Source: Spirochaetota bacterium (GTDB taxonomy: Bacteria > Spirochaetota > Spirochaetia > Treponematales > UBA12059). Taken from it: a stretch of DNA of 64,000 nt. Position 1 is the first letter of the stretch; each line of letters starts with the position of its first letter. Both the position numbers and the translations under genes were made by a program. Below, one piece after another: positions 33,839 to 40,840 of this stretch. The notes under the pieces were generated by a model. That model was not told the DNA's origin. It saw nothing but the letters and a program-made list of their open reading frames with translations, and ran no database searches. The stretch covers positions 531,389 through 595,388 of the forward strand of contig JAKLDN010000001.1 of the NCBI GenBank assembly GCA_022703505.1, written 5' to 3'.

Positions 33839-34325
33839 GGCGGGCTTTCACCAATGAGAGCTCTGTCCCCGGGGGATCCCGCCGGCCCGTCCGTCTATGC
33901 CACAATCCTCCGTACTCCCATTCCCAGACCTGGTCGACCTGCTTTGCCTCGACGGGATTCCGGTCGATGTACTCGAAGACCATCAAGAATTGCGCGAAGG
34001 TACGGATGATCCGCGAGAAAAACCTTTCTCCCCAGACATGGCCGACGTACCCATGGATACGATTATAGGCCATGGCGAACACACTCAGGATCCACTGCAT
34101 AATGCGGGAGAGGGATTCCCTGCGGCCCGGGCGGATCATGAGGTGGAAGTGATTCCCCATAAGGGCAAAATTCTCGATCCGGAAGTCGTACCGTTTCCGA
34201 GCCCGGGCAACGACCTGAAGGAAGAGATCCTTCATGCCCCGGTTGTCCAGGATCATCTCTTTCCGGTTCGCCCGGGCAGTGACGTGGTAGAGACCGCCGT
34301 CATGAAGTTCCCTTGGTTTACGCAT
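33813..34325 (-). CDS. REP-associated tyrosine transposase (RayT, Y1/HUH)
   Basis: Predicted 170-residue single-strand DNA transposase of the IS200-like Y1 family. The start MRKPRELHDGGLYHVTARANRKE, the HUH motif NHFHLM (His59, His61) and EYIDRNPVEAKQV with Tyr119 match RayT proteins, which are tied to REP palindromes rather than to classical IS ends. The frame is open 31 codons upstream, but homology starts at the ATG at 34325. REP-like AGCTCTGTCCCC sequences flank it on both sides and one forms part of its own C-terminal coding (PPGTELSLV). Confidence 0.9.
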   Translation of the reverse strand: MRKPRELHDGGLYHVTARANRKEMILDNRGMKDLFLQVVARARKRYDFRIENFALMGNHFHLMIRPGRRESLSRIMQWILSVFAMAYNRIHGYVGHVWGERFFSRIIRTFAQFLMVFEYIDRNPVEAKQVDQVWEWEYGGLWHRRTGRRDPPGTELSLVKARLDSPRPVP

Positions 34326-34352
34326 ACCGGGGATACGCAGGGATAGGGATAC

Positions 34353-34489
34353 TTTGCTTGCAACAAACAGAAGGTAAGCTCTGTCCCCCGGGGAGTACCT
34401 GCGCGAGCACTGTCCCACGGGGAGTTCCCGTGTAGGGTTGGTTTGCTTGCGCTATACAGAAGGCGAGCACTGTCCCCCGGGGGCGTTCC
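34353..34489. repeat. REP-like repeats upstream of RayT
   Basis: Two copies of a unit beginning TTTGCTTGC and continuing ACAGAAGG, AGC-CTGTCCCCCGGGG start at 34353 and 34442 (period 89). A third partial copy (GAGCACTGTCCCACGGGG) is at 34405-34422. The core consensus is GAGC(A/T)CTGTCCCCGGGG. A further copy is at 33857-33875 at the other end of RayT. Confidence 0.75.
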
Positions 34490-34507
34490 GTCCCCCCGGG
34501 AATTTCT

Positions 34508-35095
34508 CTACATAGTTAATTCGACCCCCGTATACTCATTTGAGAAAGATTCTTGTCCATTATTGAAGGCCAACTCCAGTATCGGGACAGCTTCCGATTC
34601 CGAAGGTATTTCGGAAACAATCACCATAACCTTGGAAAGATTGGTTTTTATCCTAAAAGGCTTATAGGGATCTATTACAAACGTACTAATGGTTCGATAC
34701 TTTTTTGCAAGTAGAGCCTGACTTTTTATATCATCCGTATCCGTATCCCGGGCTTCCCAAAACGCTTTCAAATCCTCCGGGCCGAATATTTTAGACTTGG
34801 CAAAAAAATCACCATATCGAACTTTCACGTTCTCGATGTTTATGTACTCGGAACGCCCTTCAAACCGTAATACAAAAAACTGCATCTTGGATCGGGTGAA
34901 CAGCCCTGCAGGCGGAAGGAATGGATTTTCTTGCAACTCAGTTCCATATATATTCCTGATTTGTCTATCCGTAAGCAGGGACACCTGAATTACATCTCCC
35001 TCAGCCGCCTCGGGAGATCCTGCACAGGAGACTACGATCCCCACCAGACACAAGGCAAGTACCACGAATCCCGGTTTAAGCTTGATCTGAACCAT
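34508..35095 (-). CDS. Lipoprotein, unknown, AT-rich gene
   Basis: Predicted 195-residue lipoprotein: signal peptide VVLALCLVGIVVSC with Cys24. The mature part is mixed and contains FFVLRFEGRSEYINIENVKVRYGDFF and ISTFVIDPYKPFRIKTNLSKVMV, suggestive of a beta-sandwich. The gene is clearly more AT-rich than its neighbours, a sign of recent acquisition or of a different gene pool. It lies just downstream of the terminator of the major OMP gene. No family recognised. Confidence 0.75.
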   Translation of the reverse strand: MVQIKLKPGFVVLALCLVGIVVSCAGSPEAAEGDVIQVSLLTDRQIRNIYGTELQENPFLPPAGLFTRSKMQFFVLRFEGRSEYINIENVKVRYGDFFAKSKIFGPEDLKAFWEARDTDTDDIKSQALLAKKYRTISTFVIDPYKPFRIKTNLSKVMVIVSEIPSESEAVPILELAFNNGQESFSNEYTGVELTM

Positions 35096-35104
35096 TCGGT
35101 TTCT

Positions 35105-35137
35105 CCAAAAAAAGGCCGACCCTTGCGGGTCGGCCCC
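35105..35137 (-). terminator. Rho-independent terminator of the major OMP gene
   Basis: On the minus strand GGCCGACCC-GCAA-GGGTCGGCC is followed by TTTTTTT. It begins 28 nt after the OMP stop codon. Confidence 0.88.
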
Positions 35138-35165
35138 TCCATACTCGGTATGGTGCTACCTTGGA

Positions 35166-36125
35166 TTAGAAGGTAACGGCGTACTTGAGGGCGACGGCGT
35201 AGTAGAAATCGGCATTGTAGCCGAGGGAGAGATCAGCCTTGAGCCCGTTGCCGAAGTTGTAGCCGAGGTTACCCCAGAAGTCGTAGGTCTCGTCACTCCA
35301 GTAGTAGATCTCGAGGCCGGAGTAGATCTTCTCGGTGATGTCATAGTAGCCGTAGGCGTTCACTTCCCAGGCGAAATCGGTCGAGGCATCGGCAATCCCC
35401 ATGAAGCTGGCGCCAGCCTCAAGAGCGTCCATTACGTAGTCGCCTTCGACGACGAACGAGTGGATCTCGGCATCAAGCTCACCCTTGTAGATCGCGGTGG
35501 CAGTGAGGTTCTCAACTCCGGTGTAGGCGAAACCGAGCTCGAAAACGTTGTCATCACCGACCATGTTGAGATCGACGAGGACGTTCAGAGTCCCGACGTC
35601 GGCGATCTTGTACTGCAGGCCAATGTCAGCCTTCTGCAGGACGTCCGCGGTGTCCTCGGCGGTGAGGCCGAAGGGCAGGTTGAGGCCGACGGTGAGACCG
35701 TCCATGGGCATCCAGGTGGTGAAGAGGCCGTAGCCGGCAATCCGGTCCATGGCGCCGAAATCAGCGAGCCAGCCGGTCAGGGTGGTGCGGAAGGTGGCGT
35801 CGCGGAGGTTACCGAAGGTTACCTTCACCTTGCCGTCGGCCAGCTTGTACCACACGTTCCAGTCGCGGATGTCACCGAAGCCCTGGAAGCCGTCAGGAGC
35901 CGTAAGCCCGGTGAGCCAGTTGGTGTCCGTCATACTGAAGCCGTAGGTGTCCGTGCTCGCCTTGAAGGTGAACGTATCGTAGGTGTCGCCCTTCGGAACG
36001 AACTGGCCCTGGCTGTCCTCATTGAGAACCTTCACCTGGCCCTGGAGACTGATGCTGGTCGTGACCTGCGCGAAAGCGCCGGTAACCACGGCGAGAGCGA
36101 GGAGAAGAACGAAAAGCTTCTTCAT
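35166..36125 (-). CDS. Spirochaetal major outer-membrane protein (porin-like)
   Basis: Predicted 319-residue outer-membrane protein. MKKLFVLLLALAVVTGAFAQ is a signal peptide; the mature protein is a run of amphipathic strands rich in Asp, Gly, Tyr and Trp, ending in ...YYAVALKYAVTF, with the terminal Phe typical of barrel proteins. It has lower GC and more regular codons than its neighbours, as expected of a highly expressed gene. AAGGAGGAATTTC precedes the ATG, which decides the start over longer frames. A consensus promoter and a strong terminator make it a single-gene unit with high expression. Function likely general diffusion. Confidence 0.85.
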   Translation of the reverse strand: MKKLFVLLLALAVVTGAFAQVTTSISLQGQVKVLNEDSQGQFVPKGDTYDTFTFKASTDTYGFSMTDTNWLTGLTAPDGFQGFGDIRDWNVWYKLADGKVKVTFGNLRDATFRTTLTGWLADFGAMDRIAGYGLFTTWMPMDGLTVGLNLPFGLTAEDTADVLQKADIGLQYKIADVGTLNVLVDLNMVGDDNVFELGFAYTGVENLTATAIYKGELDAEIHSFVVEGDYVMDALEAGASFMGIADASTDFAWEVNAYGYYDITEKIYSGLEIYYWSDETYDFWGNLGYNFGNGLKADLSLGYNADFYYAVALKYAVTF

Positions 36126-36196
36126 CTGAAATTCCTCCTTGTGGAGTTGGCAGGGGGCTGAACCTACGGTCCGGCGCTCCCCTATCACTTTGAGGC

Positions 36197-36225
36197 AGTA
36201 TAGCCTTCGCAAAATGGGGTGTCAA
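36197..36225 (-). promoter_or_regulatory. Consensus promoter of the major OMP gene
   Basis: On the minus strand TTGACA (36225-36220), 17-nt spacer, TATACT (36202-36197). The A/T-rich tract upstream (36226-36245) could act as an UP element. Confidence 0.85.
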
Positions 36226-36245
36226 GAAAAAAAGAAGTTTTTTGT

Positions 36246-36542
36246 AACCTTGAGAAGGTGCGAATTCCGATTTCAAAGGGTTTTCATGGATTTTTAAATG
36301 ATTTTACAAAAAGAACTTAGAAACAGGGGCCGAAGGAGGGGATCGGGAATATCGAGCTTTACATATTCCTGGAATTTGTCGATTTTGCGGGACTCGGAGG
36401 GTTTCGGAGAGGATTCAGGGTAACCAACAAGAAGCCTTCCTCGCCCGATGCCGCGGCGTTGTAGATGGAAACCCGGTATTAGGAGGCCATGGATGCCGCC
36501 CCACGCCCTGCATACCCGACCCGGGGATAGAGCTCGGATTTC
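36246..36542. other. Gene-free stretch
   Basis: About 300 bp between the OMP promoter and the PIN gene. It is AT-rich near 36270-36320 and then mixed. No frame resembles a protein and no strong hairpin was found. Confidence 0.5.
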
Positions 36543-36941
36543 TCACCAGATCAGCTTGAGCCCGTAGGGCACGAACTTCGGGAACTCCGCGTCGGCGCTG
36601 ATCATGGTCAAGCCTCGGCGTATACATTGCAGGATTAGCATCCTGTCGAACGGGTCCTTGTGGGTCGGTTCCTTCAGTCCGGCATATCCGATCGCGTCTT
36701 CCATCGTACAATCGATCCGGCCGAACCTCAGGTGCTCGATAATGCCCGGCAACTGATCCAACGAAAATCCTTCTATCTCGAGCTTGCCGAGCCTTGTCTT
36801 GATCGCGATTTCCCACAAGGTGACGGAACTGACGAACACTTCATTGCCCGGGTTCTTGAGGATCCTGATGCTCTTTTTCGTCAGTTTTCCGGAATCCGCG
36901 ATGGACCAGAGAAAGGAATGGGTGTCCAGCAGGTACTTCAT
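36543..36941 (-). CDS. PIN-domain (VapC-like) toxin
   Basis: Predicted 132-residue PIN ribonuclease. The acidic active-site residues are visible: Asp6 (LLDTHSFLW), Glu44 (TLWEIAIK), Asp96/Asp99 (HKDPFDRML) and Asp117 (ISADAEF). VapC-type toxins cleave tRNA or rRNA. The ATG overlaps the antitoxin stop (ATGA at 36938-36941), the usual antitoxin-first order. Confidence 0.92.
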   Translation of the reverse strand: MKYLLDTHSFLWSIADSGKLTKKSIRILKNPGNEVFVSSVTLWEIAIKTRLGKLEIEGFSLDQLPGIIEHLRFGRIDCTMEDAIGYAGLKEPTHKDPFDRMLILQCIRRGLTMISADAEFPKFVPYGLKLIW

Positions 36942-37180
36942 GCCGGATTCAGCAGCTCTTCCTCGGTGATGCCGAAGTCGGCCGCGAACTTCACGGTGAC
37001 CTTGCCTTCCAGGAAACCCAACGCGCGCTCCTCCTGTGATGTCTTTTCAGTGTAAGGAATTATCAACGCAATGGGTTTTTTCCTTTTACCATAGAGAATA
37101 CCGAACGACTCCCCTTGCCGCACCCGTTCGAGGACCTCGGAAAATTGAGTCTTCAACTCGCCTACCGGAAGAGTTTTCAT
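36938..37180 (-). CDS. Phd/YefM-like antitoxin
   Basis: Predicted 80-residue antitoxin. MKTLPVGELKTQFSEVLERVRQGESFGILYGKRKKPIALIIP is the Phd/YefM DNA-binding fold; the C-terminus ITEEELLNPA would wrap the PIN toxin. The ATG at 37180 has no Shine-Dalgarno. A promoter with -35 TTGACA (37215-37210) and -10 GATACT (37194-37189) places transcription start near this ATG, so the mRNA may be leaderless. Confidence 0.85.
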   Translation of the reverse strand: MKTLPVGELKTQFSEVLERVRQGESFGILYGKRKKPIALIIPYTEKTSQEERALGFLEGKVTVKFAADFGITEEELLNPA

Positions 37181-37201
37181 GGGAAGAGAGTATCTTGTTC
37201 G

Positions 37202-37214
37202 TGACAACTTGTCA
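37202..37214. promoter_or_regulatory. Palindromic operator of the PIN antitoxin
   Basis: TGACAACTTGTCA is a perfect 6-bp-arm palindrome overlapping the -35 TTGACA of the antitoxin promoter. It is the likely autoregulation site. Confidence 0.55.
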
Positions 37215-37240
37215 AGAATATTGTGCATTATGGCCTGCAA

Positions 37241-37518
37241 ATTGGTCCCATCGCGGGCGTATTATAAGAAGCATACCAAATCCGGCGCCGCCACACCGTT
37301 CACTCAAAGCGGGTCCACATCCTTACAACCTTCACGACACTCTCCTCCTCGTTAACGACGTAGCAGGTTCAACCTGCTGGACAAGCCGGGGTTGGAGGTT
37401 GATCCGTCGTGGGCCTCGCCGGGGACAGAGCTGAGGAATGTTGAAAGAACTCTTGACGCCCCGCCCGCCCCGTCCTACGGTTATCCCAGCCGATAACAAT
37501 TTCTATCAGGAGCTTGCC
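37241..37518. other. Intergenic region between toxin-antitoxin units
   Basis: No higB-like toxin is visible before the orphan HigA gene. It contains the palindrome AGCAGGTTCAACCTGCT (about 37361-37377), a REP-like GGGGACAGAGCT at 37421-37432 and a possible operator TTATCCCAGCCGATAA at 37481-37496 before the HigA gene. Confidence 0.5.
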
Positions 37519-37806
37519 ATGTCCGGATCGACCTTCCCCTCCCCCGGGGAGATCCTGCGGAAGCGGTTCATGGTCCCCCGCGAAATTTCGATCTACCGCC
37601 TTGCCAAGGACTCCGGCATCCCCGCCACCCGGGTCTCCGGAATCCTCCGGGGCCGGAGGAAGATCAATGCGGAATCAGCCCTGCGCCTTGCCCGGTACTT
37701 CGGAAACGATCCGGAATACTGGCTGGACATCCAGAACCGCTACGACCTGGCGGAGGAGAGGAGAAGGCTGACGGATGCGCTGTACAAAATACGAAGCGTG
37801 TCGTAA
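37519..37806 (+). CDS. HigA-like XRE-family antitoxin, orphan
   Basis: Predicted 95-residue Xre helix-turn-helix protein. PSPGEILRKRFMVPREISIYRLAKDSGIPATRVSGILRGRRKIN with NDPEYWLDIQNRYDL near the C-terminus is the HigA (VapI) family. AGGAG at 37508-37512 favours the ATG at 37519 over the in-frame ATG at 37438. No HigB toxin gene lies upstream, so it is an orphan regulator or a relic of a pair. Confidence 0.85.
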   Translation: MSGSTFPSPGEILRKRFMVPREISIYRLAKDSGIPATRVSGILRGRRKINAESALRLARYFGNDPEYWLDIQNRYDLAEERRRLTDALYKIRSVS

Positions 37807-37854
37807 AATCGTTGACGTCCATTATGTCCCTATGTTGAATATCACGGTTACTCC

Positions 37855-37883
37855 TTGTTCTGCGGTATAACCGGAGTTATACT
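37855..37883 (+). promoter_or_regulatory. Promoter of the MazEF-type pair, leaderless geometry
   Basis: TTGTTC at 37855-37860, 17-nt spacer, TATACT at 37878-37883, six bases, then ATG at 37890. Confidence 0.6.
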
Positions 37884-37889
37884 AGGGAT

Positions 37890-38132
37890 ATGAAGACCGC
37901 AGTCTCCCTCCCCGACGACCTGTACGAGGCCGCGGAGCGCACGGCCGAGCGGCTCGGCATACCCCGGAGCCGGCTCTTTTCCCGGGCCCTTTCGGAGTTC
38001 ATCCGCTCCCACTCCCGGGAATCCGTACGCGAGCGGCTCGACACGGTGTACTCGGGCTCTCCGGAGCCCCTGGATCCGGATCTCGCGGCGGCTCAGAGGA
38101 AGGCTGTCTCCGATGCCGATCCGTCGTGGTGA
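37890..38132 (+). CDS. Ribbon-helix-helix antitoxin (MazE/CopG-like)
   Basis: Predicted 80-residue protein: MKTAVSLPDDLYEAAERTAERLGIPRSRLFSRALSEFI is a ribbon-helix-helix DNA-binding domain, and the acidic, Trp-ending tail would contact the toxin. It overlaps the toxin gene by 20 nt. The pair is read from a leaderless-type promoter and lacks a Shine-Dalgarno. Confidence 0.85.
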   Translation: MKTAVSLPDDLYEAAERTAERLGIPRSRLFSRALSEFIRSHSRESVRERLDTVYSGSPEPLDPDLAAAQRKAVSDADPSW

Positions 38133-38460
38133 GATCCGCTGGGCGGACCTCGGGGTGCCTTCGGGCTCCGCCCCGGGATTCCGCCGGCCGGTCCTGCTCC
38201 TCCAATCGGACAGCTTCAACGACAGCCGGATCTCCACCGTGATCTGCGCCGTGCTCACGTCCAATCTCCGGCTGGCCGAGGCGCCGGGGAACGTGCTGCT
38301 CGAGAGCGAGGAGTCCGGTCTGGACCGGGATTCGGTGGTGAACATCTCCCAAGTCGTCACCCTGGATAAATCCTGCCTGGATTCCCGAGTCGGCCTTGTC
38401 CGACCCTCCACCCTCCGCCGGGTCGAGGAGGGCCTTCGCTTGGTGCTGGATCTGGAATGA
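38113..38460 (+). CDS. MazF/PemK-family toxin
   Basis: Predicted 115-residue endoribonuclease. IRRGEIRWADLGVPSGSAPGFRRPVLLLQSDSFN holds the conserved RGEI...R/G-RPVLLLQ residues, and NISQVVTLDKSCLDSRVGLV the C-terminal sheet. MazF toxins cut mRNA at short sites. AGAGGAAGG precedes the ATG at 38113. Confidence 0.92.
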   Translation: MPIRRGEIRWADLGVPSGSAPGFRRPVLLLQSDSFNDSRISTVICAVLTSNLRLAEAPGNVLLESEESGLDRDSVVNISQVVTLDKSCLDSRVGLVRPSTLRRVEEGLRLVLDLE

Positions 38461-38476
38461 ACCGGCGCCGTCAGCC

Positions 38477-40390
38477 TCACCCGCCCCTTGCCAGCTTCAC
38501 CATCAGCAGGGCCGCGTCCGCGGGCCGGATGCCCGGGATACGGGCCGCCTGTCCCAGGGTGAGGGGCCGGACGGCCTCGAGTTTTTCCCGGGATTCGGAG
38601 GAAAGACCCTCCACGGTCCGGTAATCGAAGCCCTCGGGGATACGCTGGTCCTCCGACCGGCCCAGCCGGGCGGCCTGACGGGCCTCCCGGGCCGCGTAGC
38701 CTTCGTAGCGGGCGTCCAGGACGGCGGTTTCGACCTGATCCGGGGACAGAGCCGACAATTCGGGCAAGAAATCGACCAGGTCCAGGCCGAAAGCCCGGGG
38801 ATCCCGGACCGCCCGGTCCCAGGACTCGCCGACGTGGGGAGCCAGCGGGGACGGAGCTCGAGGAACGCCCGGGGGCGGCGGGGACAGAACTCGCTCCGTA
38901 GCCTGCTCCGGGGACAGAGCTTCCACCCGCGCCGCGTGGGCCGCGGTGACCTTCCGTGTCCTCAGGAGCTCGGCGGCCTCTTCGATCCCCGCCCGGCGCG
39001 CCTCGAAGCGCTCCCAAGCCGCGTCGTCCACCAGGCCCTCCCGCCGACCCAGGGGCGTGAGCCTCCGGTCCGCGGTGTCGCAGCGCAGAGAAAGGCGGCG
39101 CTCGGCGCGGCTTGTGAACATGCGGTAGGGTTCCTGGGTGCCCAGGGTGGTCAGGTCATCCGCCAGGACTCCGATATAGGACTCCGAACGGGGAAGGACC
39201 AGGGGCTCCTCCCCGCGAAGGCGGCGGGAGGCGTTGATCCCCGCGAGGACACCCTGGGCGGAGGCTTCCTCGTATCCGGAGGTCCCGTTGGTCTGCCCCG
39301 CGGTGAACAGGCCCCGGATCCGCTTGGTTTCCAGCGAGGGACGGAGCTGAAGAGGATCCAGGTAGTCGTACTCCACCGCGTAGGCGGGCCGCACGATCTC
39401 GACCCGCTCCAGACCCGGGATGGTCCGGAGGAAGGCTTCCTGGACATCCTCGGGCAGGGAGGAGGAAAGTCCGTTCAGGTACATCTCGTCGGTGTCCAGG
39501 CCCTCGGGCTCCACGAAGACCTGGTGCCGGGTCCGATCGGGGAAGCGGACCACCTTGTCCTCGATGGAGGGACAGTAGCGGGGGCCCCGGCCCGTGATCT
39601 TCCCGCCGTACAGGGGCGAGCGGTCCAGCCCCGCCCGGATGGCCTGGTGGGAGGCCTCATTCGTGTAGGTGATCCAGCAGGGGACCGAGGGGCGGACCAC
39701 TCCGTCGTTCCGGAAGGAAAAGGGACGGGGCGGCTCGCCCTCCTGGCGCTCCATGAGGCCGTAGTCCAGGGACCGGCCCCGGACCCGGGCGGGGGTGCCG
39801 GTCTTCATGCGGCCTACCGTAAAACCCTTGGCCCGGAGCTCTGTCCCCAGGCCGAGCGCCGCCCCCTCCCCCAGCCGGCCCCCGGAAGCCTCCCATTCCC
39901 CGATGAAAAGCCTTCCTTCCATAAAGGTGCCCGTGGTCAGGACCACGACGGCCGCCCCGATCCGCTCTCCCCGCTCTGTGACGACCCCCTCGACCCGTGT
40001 ACCGGACCGGTCGGTCAGGATGTTCGTGACCGTGTCCATGCGGATGTCCAGGCCCGACAGGGACTCCAGGCGGCGCCGGGCCCGGGCCGAGTAGAGGGTC
40101 TTGTCCACCTGGGCCCGGGGGGCCTGGACGGCGGCTCCCCTGGACCGGTTCAGGACCCGGTACTGGATCATCGAGGCGTCCGTCAGAAGGCCCATCTCCC
40201 CGCCCAGGGCGTCCACTTCCCGGGCCAGGTTGCCTTTGGACAGGCCCCCCACCGCGGGATTGCAGGAGAGCCGGCCGATGGCGTCCGGGTTCTGGGTCAC
40301 AAGGAGGGTCCGGTGGCCCAGCCGGGCAAGGGCCGAGGCGGCCTCGATCCCCGCGTGCCCCCCGCCTATAACAATAGCTTCATAATCCAC
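38477..40390 (-). CDS. mnmG: tRNA uridine-5-carboxymethylaminomethyl modification enzyme MnmG
   Basis: Predicted 637-residue FAD enzyme that, with MnmE, modifies the wobble uridine of several tRNAs. [19 protein letters not shown] starts the Rossmann fold; [61 protein letters not shown] and [17 protein letters not shown] are family hallmarks. GTG at 40390 is the homology start and has GGAG; longer frames run into the repeats. The coding sequence contains several REP-like GGGGACAGAGC cores (38742, 38909, 39838 and weaker 38847, 38880), some of which lie in an expanded Pro-rich segment (about residues 485-525). Confidence 0.95.
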   Translation of the reverse strand: MDYEAIVIGGGHAGIEAASALARLGHRTLLVTQNPDAIGRLSCNPAVGGLSKGNLAREVDALGGEMGLLTDASMIQYRVLNRSRGAAVQAPRAQVDKTLYSARARRRLESLSGLDIRMDTVTNILTDRSGTRVEGVVTERGERIGAAVVVLTTGTFMEGRLFIGEWEASGGRLGEGAALGLGTELRAKGFTVGRMKTGTPARVRGRSLDYGLMERQEGEPPRPFSFRNDGVVRPSVPCWITYTNEASHQAIRAGLDRSPLYGGKITGRGPRYCPSIEDKVVRFPDRTRHQVFVEPEGLDTDEMYLNGLSSSLPEDVQEAFLRTIPGLERVEIVRPAYAVEYDYLDPLQLRPSLETKRIRGLFTAGQTNGTSGYEEASAQGVLAGINASRRLRGEEPLVLPRSESYIGVLADDLTTLGTQEPYRMFTSRAERRLSLRCDTADRRLTPLGRREGLVDDAAWERFEARRAGIEEAAELLRTRKVTAAHAARVEALSPEQATERVLSPPPPGVPRAPSPLAPHVGESWDRAVRDPRAFGLDLVDFLPELSALSPDQVETAVLDARYEGYAAREARQAARLGRSEDQRIPEGFDYRTVEGLSSESREKLEAVRPLTLGQAARIPGIRPADAALLMVKLARGG

Positions 40391-40602
40391 AGGGCATCTC
40401 CAGAGCACTGAGCGCTCTACGGTGGATCGCCGAAGCGAAGCTTCGGTGCCGCGGGACGGGCGTAGCCCGGTCCCGCGCAATGGCCTCATAATCCACGGGG
40501 CATCTCCCGAATCACGTTGCTTCCACTGCGGATCGCCGAAGCGAAGCTTCGGTGCCGCGGGACGGGCGTAGCCCGGTCCCGCGCGATTGCCTGATAATCC
40601 AT
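40379..40602. repeat. 106-bp tandem repeat carrying mnmG-start copies and BIME-like hairpins
   Basis: TCATAATCCAC occurs at 40380-40390 (the mnmG start), again at 40486-40496, and as the variant TGATAATCCAT at 40592-40602: period 106 exactly. Between them lie two identical hairpin pairs: CCGAAGC-GAA-GCTTCGG, and GCGGGACGGGC-GTA-GCCCGGTCCCGC (copies begin about 40428 and 40534). The unit is thus two hairpins plus a copy of the mnmG start region. Confidence 0.85.
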
Positions 40603-40632
40603 CGACATTCCTTAAAACTTCTCCGGACTATA

Positions 40633-40824
40633 CCACGGAGATCACGGAGGTCACGGAGTAAGCCAGACCGAGATCCAAGAATCAGCAAGATGGAAAAGAA
40701 AAATTTGTGAAGCCAAGATTCAAAGTACCTCCGGACTCCCTCGTACCATCTTTTTGATCTTGTGGATCTTGTTGGATCCCTGGTTTTTGAGCCCTGTTCT
40801 CCGTGCTCTTCGTGTCCTCCGTGG
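40633..40824. repeat. Inverted-repeat element with CACGGAG arrays
   Basis: CCACGGAGATCACGGAGG (from 40633) and CTCCGTGCTCTTCGTGTCC with CTCCGTGG (40799-40824) are imperfect inverted ends. Inside them GATCCAAGAATCAGCAAGATG (about 40672) faces CATCTTTTTGATCTTG and GATCTTGTTGGATC (40748-40780). A half-copy lies at about 45248-45282. Confidence 0.65.
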
Positions 40825-40840
40825 TTCATTCCTGAGGACG

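Noticed and set aside
36415-36816. 133-codon minus-strand frame overlapping the PIN gene
   Set aside because: It overlaps the PIN toxin in another frame and has no protein-like features.
37438-37518. Upstream start for the HigA-like protein
   Set aside because: The longer form adds a non-conserved Pro-rich stretch; AGGAG fits the ATG at 37519.
40512-40829. Minus-strand frame starting MNHGGHEEHGEQG
   Set aside because: It is the translation of CACGGAG-type repeats and the mnmG leader repeats; such frames are a frequent annotation artefact.
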